A DNA stretch of 64,000 nucleotides from an uncultured Sphingobacteriales bacterium (lineage in GTDB: Bacteria; Bacteroidota; Bacteroidia; Chitinophagales; Chitinophagaceae), in assembly GCA_937991535.1 (NCBI GenBank), contig CALKHN010000052.1, forward strand, positions 122,190-186,189. The letters run 5' to 3'. The notes beneath the pieces are model-generated. The model searched no databases, was not told the DNA's origin, and saw only the letters and a program-made list of their open reading frames with translations. Below are positions 46,497 to 54,441 of the stretch, one piece after another; within the stretch, counting starts at the first letter, position 1; every line of letters starts with the position of its first letter. Position numbers and translations under genes: made by a program.

Positions 46497-49172
46497 TCAT
46501 TCCAGTACCGGTCTCAACCATCTTTGCATTTCTTCTTCACTAAACCCGCTGCGTTTTACATAATCATCAAACTGATCGGGCTGAATTTTTCCCACACCAA
46601 AATACTGGCTTTGCGGGTTACTGAAATACCAGCCGCATACCGATGACGCGGGATACATGGCTAAAGATTCTGTGAGATGAATGCCCGTTGCCTCCTCACC
46701 ACCCAGCAGGCTAAACAGCTTGTATTTTTCTAAATGATCGGGGCAGGCCGGGTAGCCCGGCGCGGGCCGTATACCCTGGTATTTTTCTTTGATCAGGTCT
46801 TCATTGCTCAGCGTCTCCTCCTTTACATAACCCCAGAATTCTTTTCTTGTGCGCTGGTGCAAACATTCCGCAAAAGCTTCCACCAATCGGTCGCACAAAG
46901 CCTGCATCGTTATCTTATTATAATCATCATGCTCCGCTTCAAATTTTTTGATGTGAGGCTCTATTCCCTTTATGGTAACCGAAAAAGCGCCGATGTAATC
47001 CTGCACACCCGCGGTTTGCGGGGCAATAAAATCTGCCAGTGAAAGATTGGGCTGCCCGGGCGCTTTTTTAATTTGCTGACGCAGCGACTCCAATCTTATT
47101 TCCGGGCCACTGTTTTTTACTTCAATGGTATCCGGCGCAATGGTATTGGCCTGCCAAAAGCCTACGACTCCGTGGGCCGTAAGTCCCTTTTCAGCAATGA
47201 TCCGGTCTAACAAAGCATTTGCATCGTTATACAGCTTAGTAGCTTCCACACCAACCTTTTCATCAGTCAATATCTGCGGAAAATTGCCATGCAGTTCCCA
47301 TGCTATAAAAAATGGCTTCCAGTCTATATACCGTCGTATTTCAGTAAGATCGTATTCCTCAAATATTTTTGTGCCGGTAAAAGAAGGTATGGGAGCAGTA
47401 TAATTTCCCCAATCAATTTTTACTTTATTGGACTGCGCGGCTTCATATGAAATGTACTGTTTAACCGGTTTCTTGTTTTCGAAATCGGTTCTTAATTTCC
47501 GGTATTCCGTACTGATGCCTTCCAGAAAGCTTTCTTTTTGCTCATTCAGTAATGCACCCGCCACGGTTACACTCCTGCTGGCATCGAGCACATGCACCAC
47601 ACCATGATCGTACTGGGGCGCTATTTTAACGGCAGTATGCATGCGCGAGGTAGTAGCGCCGCCGATCAGCAATGGCAGGTTCATGCCCCTGCGTTTCATT
47701 TCATGCGCCACATGTACCATTTCATCGAGCGATGGCGTAATTAACCCACTCACACCAACCATGGCAGCCCCGCATTTCACGGCTTCATCTAATATTCTAT
47801 CTGTGGGCACCATTACGCCCAAATCCTTTATATTATACCCGTTACAGCCCAGTACCACTCCTACTATATTCTTTCCAATATCGTGCACATCGCCCTTAAC
47901 CGTAGCCAGCAAAATAGTAGGTGCATCGGACACTTCAGATTTTTCGGCTTCTATATACGGCGTAAGTATGGCCACCGACTTTTTCATTACCCTCGCGGAT
48001 TTTACCACCTGCGGCAAAAACATCTTCCCCGCGCCAAACAAATCGCCTACTACGTTCATGCCATCCATCAGCGGACCTTCAATAACATCCAAAGGGCGGG
48101 GATACTTCAGGCGGGCTTCTTCCGTATCTATATCAATGAAATCGGTTATCCCGTTCACCAGCGAATGCGTAAGCCGCTCTTCAACAGAAGTATTTCGCCA
48201 CGCGTTATCCTTCACCACTTCCTTTCCTTTTGCCTTTACCGTTTCAGCAAAGGCGATCAGCTTTTCGGTAGCCTCATTGTTATCATTGTTCCGGTTCAGT
48301 ACTACGTCTTCGCACAATTGCCGCAAATGAGGCTCTATCTCATCGTACACGATCAACTGTCCGGCATTTACAATACCCATATCCATACCGGCCTTAATAG
48401 CATGGTATAAAAACACGGCATGCATGGCTTCCCGAACATGATCATTACCACGGAAAGAAAAGGATACATTGCTTACGCCTCCGCTCACTTTCGTCAGAGG
48501 CATCAGCCGTTTTATTTCTTTTGTAGCCTCAATAAAATCAACTGCATAGTTATTGTGCTCTTCAATACCGGTAGCGATGGCAAAAATATTAGGATCGAAA
48601 ATGATGTCCTGCGGATCGTATCCTACTTTTTGCGTGAGTATTTTATATGCCTTATGACTTATTTCTATTTTCCTTTCTTTGGTATCCGCCTGTCCCTGCT
48701 CATCAAACGCCATTACAATAACAGAAGCGCCAAACATTTTGCATATCTCTGCCTGGCGGATAAATTTCTCTTCTCCTTCTTTCATGGAGATGGAGTTTAC
48801 GATACATTTGCCCTGCACACATTTTAAACCCGCTTCAATGATCTCAAATTTAGAAGAATCAATCATGATAGGGATCTTAGCAATATCGGGCTCGCTTTGC
48901 AGCAGGTTAAGGAAGGTAGTCATTGCCGTTATTCCTTCCAGCATGGCGTCATCCATGTTTACGTCGAGCACCTGGGCGCCGTTTTCTACCTGCTGCCGGG
49001 CAACACTTAACGCCTCTTCATATTTGCCATCGCGCACCAAACGGGCGAATTTTTTGGAGCCGGTAACATTGGTGCGCTCGCCCACATTAACAAAATTGGT
49101 TTCAGGACGAAGCACTAAAGGCTCCAGGCCCGACAAACGGAGGTATGGTTTTATAACTACAGGTTCAGACAT
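46497..49172 (-). CDS. metH: Methionine synthase, pterin/B12/activation domains (C-terminal part of split MetH)
   Basis: This 891-residue protein has a pterin-binding domain at about 25-285 (NFVNVGERTNVTGSKKF), a cap domain at about 325-410 and a cobalamin-binding domain with DVHDIGK (His430 as lower ligand). The SAM activation domain is at about 600-880 (RPAPGYPACPDH). It lacks the homocysteine-binding domain, which is encoded by the gene at 49419-50423. Together they equal a normal MetH: methyl transfer from methyltetrahydrofolate to homocysteine. Confidence 0.95.
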   Translation of the reverse strand: MSEPVVIKPYLRLSGLEPLVLRPETNFVNVGERTNVTGSKKFARLVRDGKYEEALSVARQQVENGAQVLDVNMDDAMLEGITAMTTFLNLLQSEPDIAKIPIMIDSSKFEIIEAGLKCVQGKCIVNSISMKEGEEKFIRQAEICKMFGASVIVMAFDEQGQADTKERKIEISHKAYKILTQKVGYDPQDIIFDPNIFAIATGIEEHNNYAVDFIEATKEIKRLMPLTKVSGGVSNVSFSFRGNDHVREAMHAVFLYHAIKAGMDMGIVNAGQLIVYDEIEPHLRQLCEDVVLNRNNDNNEATEKLIAFAETVKAKGKEVVKDNAWRNTSVEERLTHSLVNGITDFIDIDTEEARLKYPRPLDVIEGPLMDGMNVVGDLFGAGKMFLPQVVKSARVMKKSVAILTPYIEAEKSEVSDAPTILLATVKGDVHDIGKNIVGVVLGCNGYNIKDLGVMVPTDRILDEAVKCGAAMVGVSGLITPSLDEMVHVAHEMKRRGMNLPLLIGGATTSRMHTAVKIAPQYDHGVVHVLDASRSVTVAGALLNEQKESFLEGISTEYRKLRTDFENKKPVKQYISYEAAQSNKVKIDWGNYTAPIPSFTGTKIFEEYDLTEIRRYIDWKPFFIAWELHGNFPQILTDEKVGVEATKLYNDANALLDRIIAEKGLTAHGVVGFWQANTIAPDTIEVKNSGPEIRLESLRQQIKKAPGQPNLSLADFIAPQTAGVQDYIGAFSVTIKGIEPHIKKFEAEHDDYNKITMQALCDRLVEAFAECLHQRTRKEFWGYVKEETLSNEDLIKEKYQGIRPAPGYPACPDHLEKYKLFSLLGGEEATGIHLTESLAMYPASSVCGWYFSNPQSQYFGVGKIQPDQFDDYVKRSGFSEEEMQRWLRPVLE

Positions 49173-49284
49173 AATTGTTTTGTTTTGCTGTTTGCTATCA
49201 GCTTTGAGCGATCAGCCGTGAGTTGTTGGCTTTCATTGCCAGCCCGGGGCCGCAAATTGCGGATCCAGTCCTGATGCCTTACTT

Positions 49285-49416
49285 TCATTTATCAACAGGG
49301 ATCTTAAACCCTATTGGCTGTCCTGGTTTCTCTTCTTTCACCAGTAAATTTTTCAACACTTTAAAAATGGCCTGCACTTTTTCGTCTTTCTTTGTCACAT
49401 TTCCACATTTCCACAT
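49285..49416 (-). CDS. Small ORF (43 aa) between the two MetH genes, possible ORF6N-domain relic
   Basis: ATG at 49416 to TGA at 49285. The first residues (MWKCGNV) come from a CACATTTC repeat array; the rest (KKDEKVQAIFKVLKNLLVKE, then KPGQPIGFKIPVDK) looks coding. From memory it resembles the C-terminal end of ORF6N-type DNA-binding proteins, which points to the tail of a decayed gene. It begins 3 bp after the stop of the upstream MetH gene. Low certainty that a protein is made. Confidence 0.3.
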   Translation of the reverse strand: MWKCGNVTKKDEKVQAIFKVLKNLLVKEEKPGQPIGFKIPVDK

Positions 49417-49426
49417 TTTCACATTA
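49395..49426. repeat. CACATTTC short tandem repeats
   Basis: Four imperfect copies of CACATTTC(CA) span the stop codon of the upstream MetH gene and the start of the small ORF. It is one of several low-complexity arrays in this window. Confidence 0.6.
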
Positions 49427-50423
49427 ACTCCTTCTCCACCACCGGCAAAGTTCGCGGCGGTAAACTTCTCACATTATCGGCTATATGCTTAATATGATCG
49501 GGCGTGGTTCCGCAGCATCCGCCTACAATGTTCACAAATCCCCGCTCTGCCCACTCTTCCAAAAAATGCGCCGTTTCATCGGGCGTTTCATCATATTCAC
49601 CCATGGCATTGGGCAGTCCGGCATTGGGATAGGCAGACACATAGCAGGATGCTATCTGCGACAGCTCTTCTATATGCGAGCGCATTTCCTTTGCACCCAG
49701 GGCGCAATTCAGCCCCACACTGAGCGGCTTTGCATGCATTACCGAAGTATAAAACGCTTCTAAGGTTTGACCGCTGAGTGTACGTCCAGATGCATCCGTA
49801 ATAGTGCCGCTGATCATGATTTCCGCAGGCTGCAATTGCGGATGATCGTGATAAAATTGCTTTATAGCGTAAATGGCCGCCTTGGCATTAAGGGTGTCAA
49901 AAATGGTTTCAACCAATAATATATCAACGCCTCCATCCACCAATCCTTTTACCTGTTCGTAATAAGCGGCCACTACCTGGTCAAAAGTTACGGCCCTAAA
50001 ACCAGGATTATTAACATCAGGAGAAAGACTGAGGGTTTTATTCAAAGGACCTATTGCGCCGGCAATCCAGGCTTGTTTGCCCAACTCCTGCACCGCCTGT
50101 TTAGCGCAACGGACTGCAGCCACATTTAACTCGTAAGCCAAAGACTGCATATCATAATCTGCCTGGGCTATTGCCGTGCTGCTGAATGTGTTGGTTTCAA
50201 TAATATCGGCGCCAGCGGCTAAATATTGCTTATGAATTTCGGTAATGATCTGTGGTTGCGTGATACTTAAAAGATCGTTATTGCCTTTTACATCCGAAGG
50301 CCAGTCTTTGAAACGTTCGCCGCGGTAATCTGCTTCCGAAAGCTTATACCGCTGTATCATGGTACCCATAGCGCCATCTATAATAAGAATACGTTGCTTT
50401 AGTGTATCGCGGATGTCATTCAT
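49419..50423 (-). CDS. Homocysteine S-methyltransferase domain protein (N-terminal part of split MetH)
   Basis: This 334-residue protein is a complete homocysteine-binding TIM barrel. The opening is LIIDGAMGTMIQRYKLSEAD, and the zinc-binding cysteines are in VGLNCALG (Cys240) and GGCCGTTPDH (Cys303, Cys304). It ends where domain 1 of MetH ends and is followed after 246 bp by the gene for the other domains. The two proteins must work together, since neither half holds a full cycle. Confidence 0.93.
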   Translation of the reverse strand: MNDIRDTLKQRILIIDGAMGTMIQRYKLSEADYRGERFKDWPSDVKGNNDLLSITQPQIITEIHKQYLAAGADIIETNTFSSTAIAQADYDMQSLAYELNVAAVRCAKQAVQELGKQAWIAGAIGPLNKTLSLSPDVNNPGFRAVTFDQVVAAYYEQVKGLVDGGVDILLVETIFDTLNAKAAIYAIKQFYHDHPQLQPAEIMISGTITDASGRTLSGQTLEAFYTSVMHAKPLSVGLNCALGAKEMRSHIEELSQIASCYVSAYPNAGLPNAMGEYDETPDETAHFLEEWAERGFVNIVGGCCGTTPDHIKHIADNVRSLPPRTLPVVEKELM

Positions 50424-50538
50424 GCTTCCCTCATTTAAGTTAAACTGCTTTAGAAGAAAATCTGAAAGGTGCGGTGCTCTGTATTACAATGAGCATGCTT
50501 AACAACAGCATTACCGCTGCCTTCAAAAAATAATTACT

Positions 50539-50593
50539 GAACTACAAAACGTTGGGAAACTTAATGAGGAGGTTTCTTAGCGTTTATTAGTTC
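50539..50593 (-). ncRNA. Candidate structured leader hairpin of metH operon
   Basis: On the minus strand GAACTA...TAGTTC, AACG...CGTT and GAAAC...GTTTC nest into one long imperfect hairpin, followed after about 9 nt by TTTTTT. A shorter hairpin (TCAGGC/GCCTGA, 50604-50633) precedes it and a -7-like box lies at 50643-50650. It looks like a regulated leader or attenuator. I could not match it to a known SAM or cobalamin riboswitch. Confidence 0.4.
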
Positions 50594-50642
50594 TGTTTTT
50601 TAATCAGGCTGAACAATAAACAAATCTGCCTGAATAGTGACG

Positions 50643-50650
50643 CAAATGTA
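50643..50650 (-). promoter_or_regulatory. Candidate -7 promoter element of the metH operon
   Basis: TACATTTG on the minus strand matches TAnnTTTG. Transcription from here would give a leader of about 210 nt before the first MetH gene. Confidence 0.4.
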
Positions 50651-50676
50651 CAATAGTATACTGAAAATAAAAAGTG

Positions 50677-51294
50677 TTAGTGTGATACGTACTTTTCTAC
50701 CGGCATCCGGTTTTGTAAGCTTCTGCCTAAAGTAAGTTCATCGGCATATTCCAGTTCACCTCCAAACGCAATGCCCCGGGCAATGGTTGTAACCTTTACA
50801 TGAGCGGATTCGAGCTTTTTCTGTATGTAATAAATAGTGGTGTCGCCCTGGATATTCGGACTAAGGGCAAAAATCACTTCTTCCACATCACCGTTTTGTA
50901 CGCGCTGCAAAAGTGTTTCAATATTCAACTGTTCGGGACCAACACCATCCAGGGGAGAAATAATGCCGCCCAAAACATGGTACAGGCCATTGTACTGCTG
51001 GGTGCTCTCCAAAGCAATTACATCGCGTATGGTTTCTACTACGCAAATGGTTTCTTTTTTACGGGACGGATTACTGCAAATATTACACAACTTACTGTCG
51101 GAAATATTATGGCACACGGTGCAAAACACCACTTCCTTTTTCATCCGGTCAATGGTAGCGGTGAACCGTTGTACATCTTCCGGACTCTGCTTTATCAGGT
51201 GCAATACCAATCGAAGCGCCGTTTTTTTTCCGATGCCGGGCAAACGGGCAAATTCATTAACTGCATTTTCCAGTAAGGAAGAAGAAATTTGCAT
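50677..51294 (-). CDS. recR: Recombination mediator protein RecR
   Basis: This 205-residue protein has an N-terminal helix-hairpin-helix (FARLPGIGKKTALRLVLHLI) and a four-cysteine zinc finger (CTVCHNISDSKLCNIC). A Toprim domain follows (ICVVETIRDVIALE; YHVLGGIISPLDGVGPEQL). The C-terminus has TTIARGIAFGGELEYADELT. With RecO it loads RecA at gaps during repair. Full length. Confidence 0.97.
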   Translation of the reverse strand: MQISSSLLENAVNEFARLPGIGKKTALRLVLHLIKQSPEDVQRFTATIDRMKKEVVFCTVCHNISDSKLCNICSNPSRKKETICVVETIRDVIALESTQQYNGLYHVLGGIISPLDGVGPEQLNIETLLQRVQNGDVEEVIFALSPNIQGDTTIYYIQKKLESAHVKVTTIARGIAFGGELEYADELTLGRSLQNRMPVEKYVSH

Positions 51295-51298
51295 AGCG

Positions 51299-51306
51299 CA
51301 AAGATA
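51299..51306 (-). promoter_or_regulatory. Candidate -7 promoter element of recR
   Basis: TATCTTTG on the minus strand matches TAnnTTTG, 4 bp before the recR start codon, so the mRNA leader would be minimal. Confidence 0.35.
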
Positions 51307-51367
51307 TTGAGCGATTTCGTATAAGAATGAAAGTTCTTTTCATGTACATTTACTTTTAAAACCCTTT

Positions 51368-52639
51368 ATGAGAGCCCTGACCGTTGAAATCATCCTGCTT
51401 TCCAGTTTTATTACCCTGTCTGCCCTTGGACAAAACAGCAACAAGAAAGGATATGTGGTTACGCATAATGGAGACACCCTCAGTGGATGGATAGACTATA
51501 AAAACTGGGGGAAAAACCCGCAACAAATCCTTTTTAAAAAAGACTCACTCACCAGCAATGCGGTTAAGTTTAGTTTCGCTGACATAACCTACTTTGAAAT
51601 CACGGGGCTTGACAAATATGTAAAGGCGATCGTGGAAAAAGATATTCGCCCCGTTGATCAGTACCAACTCGTGCAGGGAACAGAAAATATGACCGTTTCC
51701 GACACTGTTTTTTTGCGCCAGATTGTGTCGGGGAGCAAAATTGATTTGTACGAACTGGTTGATACCAAACCTCACTTTTTTATTAAACAAGCGGACGGGC
51801 CATTCAGGGAATTGAGTTATAAGGTTTTTATTAATGAGCGCGGTAATATTGTAACCCAAAAAAACTACATCAACCAATTAAGGGCAGTGGTGGGCAACAA
51901 TGAAATGCCCGCCTCGCTCGAAAATAAAATCAATACCGCCAGCTACAAGGAGCAAGACTTAAGGAGTGCGATTGTGGCTATTAACAAGAAGGACGGCCTG
52001 GTATATTACGTTACCGGAAAAACCGGAGGCGGCCGAATCAAAGCCGCTCTTTTTGCAGGCATAGGAGGAGGGTATTCGTCATTGCAGTTTAAAGGGAAAC
52101 AGCACTACATGGAAAAAATGAGTTATTCGGGTGGCTTTTCCCCATATTTATCTGTTGGGATGGATCTTGCGGAACAAAGAAACCTCCAGGCCTTATTTAT
52201 CAGGCTGGAGTTGTGCTATTATTCAACGGGTTATAAAGGAGAGGGCGCGACAACCTCAAACCTCACAGATACTGCAAATATCATTTTAAAATACCAGCTA
52301 AAGCAACAAAACATATCTCCATCGCTTTCGGTACTTTACAGTTTTATAAATAAAGAACATTACAAAATATATGCAGGGGCCGGTGTTGCTTATAATTTTT
52401 CATCATACCCCGAAAACAAGCTCACTACTATAAAACCAGGCGATATATCGAAGGAATTTAAAGACTTTATTGTTCCTTCAAAACACTGGGTAAGCATAAA
52501 TGCTACATTGGGAATGCGAATTACAAAGCATTTCGATGCGGCCATCAAAGCAGATTTTTATGGCTCCTTTACAAATTACCCGGTTTTCTCTTTAAATTCC
52601 AATGTGTATACGGCACAGTTGCGCTGGTTTTTCCTGTAA
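51368..52639 (+). CDS. Predicted outer membrane beta-barrel protein
   Basis: This 423-residue protein has a signal peptide (VEIILLSSFITLSALGQ) and an N-terminal domain with KKGYVVTHNGDTLSGWIDYK, a pattern found in many uncharacterised Bacteroidota proteins. The C-terminal half has barrel-type strands (KAALFAGIGGGYSSLQF, SPYLSVGMDLAEQRN) and the final aromatic YTAQLRWFFL. Function unknown. It diverges from recR with a 73-bp gap. Confidence 0.75.
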   Translation: MRALTVEIILLSSFITLSALGQNSNKKGYVVTHNGDTLSGWIDYKNWGKNPQQILFKKDSLTSNAVKFSFADITYFEITGLDKYVKAIVEKDIRPVDQYQLVQGTENMTVSDTVFLRQIVSGSKIDLYELVDTKPHFFIKQADGPFRELSYKVFINERGNIVTQKNYINQLRAVVGNNEMPASLENKINTASYKEQDLRSAIVAINKKDGLVYYVTGKTGGGRIKAALFAGIGGGYSSLQFKGKQHYMEKMSYSGGFSPYLSVGMDLAEQRNLQALFIRLELCYYSTGYKGEGATTSNLTDTANIILKYQLKQQNISPSLSVLYSFINKEHYKIYAGAGVAYNFSSYPENKLTTIKPGDISKEFKDFIVPSKHWVSINATLGMRITKHFDAAIKADFYGSFTNYPVFSLNSNVYTAQLRWFFL

Positions 52640-52702
52640 AAAATCATTCAGCGTCTTAATCCAACCGGACTCATTGTGATGCAGTCCCGGTTCAATTGAT
52701 GT

Positions 52703-54139
52703 TTACATCTTCTCTGCAGGAGGAGCGTCAGGAAGCTCAACCGTAATTTCATTGTCCCAATTTGGCCGTACGGTGTATTTTTTCCCGTCCGACACTATTT
52801 TTTCGGGTTGTATCTTTAGCCAGTAATTGCCGGTATCCCATTTGCCATTGCTATTCCTGTCGTACAATATCCGGATCTCGTAGTCGCCCGGACGGAATAG
52901 TGTAAAGTTTACGTCTTTGCCGGTGATGGAATGAGACTTTTCAATTTTATCGCCTTTGTAAAAAACCAATACAATATGCTGCGCCGTATCCAGGTTCTGC
53001 AGCCGTATTCTCAACCTGCCATAGTCGCTGTTCTTTTTTGTTTTAAACCGGATGGTATCTGCCTTTAAAAGTTCTGTTCCGGAAGAATCTTTGGCTATAT
53101 CTTTTTCCAGTATCAGCCGGAAGTCCTGCTCTTCCTTCCAGGGATAAACAAGGGTAAACGACCTGTTTACAGAATCGGCTTCAATACGATAACCGCTTAC
53201 CGGTTGAAATAAAGTATCGGTAAAGTGTAGCTTCGTGCTGTCGAAGGATTGCAGCGGTTCGCTGAAAGTAAGCGTTAGATCACCAAGTAAATCCTGCTGG
53301 TTGCTTTCAAGACTTGTACTGTAGCTAAGCTTTTTTTCCTTTTTAGGAGCAGCGGCTTTCGCAGTGGTACCTGCTCTTGCCCCTCCGGGTCTTTGCTCTT
53401 CGGGTTCTTCTGCAAAAGCATACAGCACCGGGTGTATATTATTGTCGCCAATGGTTAAGGCACTGTCGTAAAAAGCAAACAAATCGCTGTTGCGCATATA
53501 CATTTTTTGCCCGCCCTGATCTTTTAAAGCAAAAATATTATAGCGGCCGGGCGCAATATTGTTGAAATTAAAACGGCCTGCACTGTCTAACCGGGTAAAA
53601 TACCTGGGTTTTTCTTTTGCCACCACCGAATCTTCAAAATTGCGGTGAAGCATTACAATTAAAGTACTGTCGGGACGCCCTGTTTCAGCCACAATAACTT
53701 TCCCGGAAACTGTGCTGCTGTCAATATATCCACCCGTAGAAAAAAGATAGGTGAATTGTTTTGCAGGATTGCCTTCATTGATATCTTTCAACGATTTCCC
53801 AAAATTGATGCTATAGGTTGTATTTTCTTCCAGTGTGTCTTTGATGCGAATGGTAACTTCTTTCAGCCTTGCTTCAATGAGCGGTGATACTTTGGGCACC
53901 GGTGAAATAATCAATTGTTCTTCCGGCCGGTCCAGTTGAACATATTCATCAAAAGTGAGGGTTATTTTATTGTCTTTAAAATTAAGGGTAGAATCTTTGG
54001 GCAATGCGCCAAGCATTACTGGTGGAAGTGAATCTCTTGGCCCGCCGGTGGGTGGTATAATTTGTGCGCAGCCCGAAGCAAATACCAGCCATTTAAATAC
54101 AATTAAGATAGCAAAGAGAAAATAAAAGATTTTTTTCAT
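52703..54139 (-). CDS. Ig-like domain-containing lipoprotein
   Basis: This 478-residue protein has a lipoprotein signal with VFASGCAQIIPPTGGPRDSL; the IIPPTGGPRD start is a hallmark of a Bacteroidota surface family. A bacterial Ig-like domain follows (ITLTFDEYVQL; TYSINFGKSLKDINEGN), then carboxypeptidase-regulatory-like (GRFNFNNIAPGRYNIFALKD) and further Ig-like parts. It lies at the envelope with unknown function. Start at ATG 54139, next to the signal sequence. Confidence 0.85.
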   Translation of the reverse strand: MKKIFYFLFAILIVFKWLVFASGCAQIIPPTGGPRDSLPPVMLGALPKDSTLNFKDNKITLTFDEYVQLDRPEEQLIISPVPKVSPLIEARLKEVTIRIKDTLEENTTYSINFGKSLKDINEGNPAKQFTYLFSTGGYIDSSTVSGKVIVAETGRPDSTLIVMLHRNFEDSVVAKEKPRYFTRLDSAGRFNFNNIAPGRYNIFALKDQGGQKMYMRNSDLFAFYDSALTIGDNNIHPVLYAFAEEPEEQRPGGARAGTTAKAAAPKKEKKLSYSTSLESNQQDLLGDLTLTFSEPLQSFDSTKLHFTDTLFQPVSGYRIEADSVNRSFTLVYPWKEEQDFRLILEKDIAKDSSGTELLKADTIRFKTKKNSDYGRLRIRLQNLDTAQHIVLVFYKGDKIEKSHSITGKDVNFTLFRPGDYEIRILYDRNSNGKWDTGNYWLKIQPEKIVSDGKKYTVRPNWDNEITVELPDAPPAEKM

Positions 54140-54441
54140 TGACGTTTGCTTGTGCCCTTTCAAATGTGCAAACTTAGCGGGTTTGTAGCTATTGCGGTGT
54201 ATTGTTTTATTAATAATGACTTAAAGTAGGGTGCGAGCTATGAGCTTTCAGCCAGGGCTCCCGATAAAAAAGACTAACGATAGGCTTTGGAATGCACACT
54301 CTGCTCTTTCACATCTCACTTTTCACTTCTCACATCATTGCAGCTATGGGCTATGAGTCTTGAGCTATGGGTATATCGGTTGACACAGCCTTTCCCGCCT
54401 CACCATTCACATTTCACAATTGACTACTCACTATCCACCAC
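54140..54441. other. 302-bp intergenic region with low-complexity repeats
   Basis: No gene is seen. From about 54235 on it is dominated by degenerate strings (agctatgagc/agctatgggctatgag; tcacatctcacttttcac; ttcacatttcacaattg; ccaccactca). These resemble the short repeat arrays elsewhere in the window. It separates the helicase gene end from the lipoprotein gene start. Confidence 0.6.

Noticed and set aside
50424..50676. Known cobalamin or SAM-I riboswitch upstream of metH
   Set aside because: No B12-box or SAM-I core sequence could be found by eye; kept only as an unnamed structured leader.
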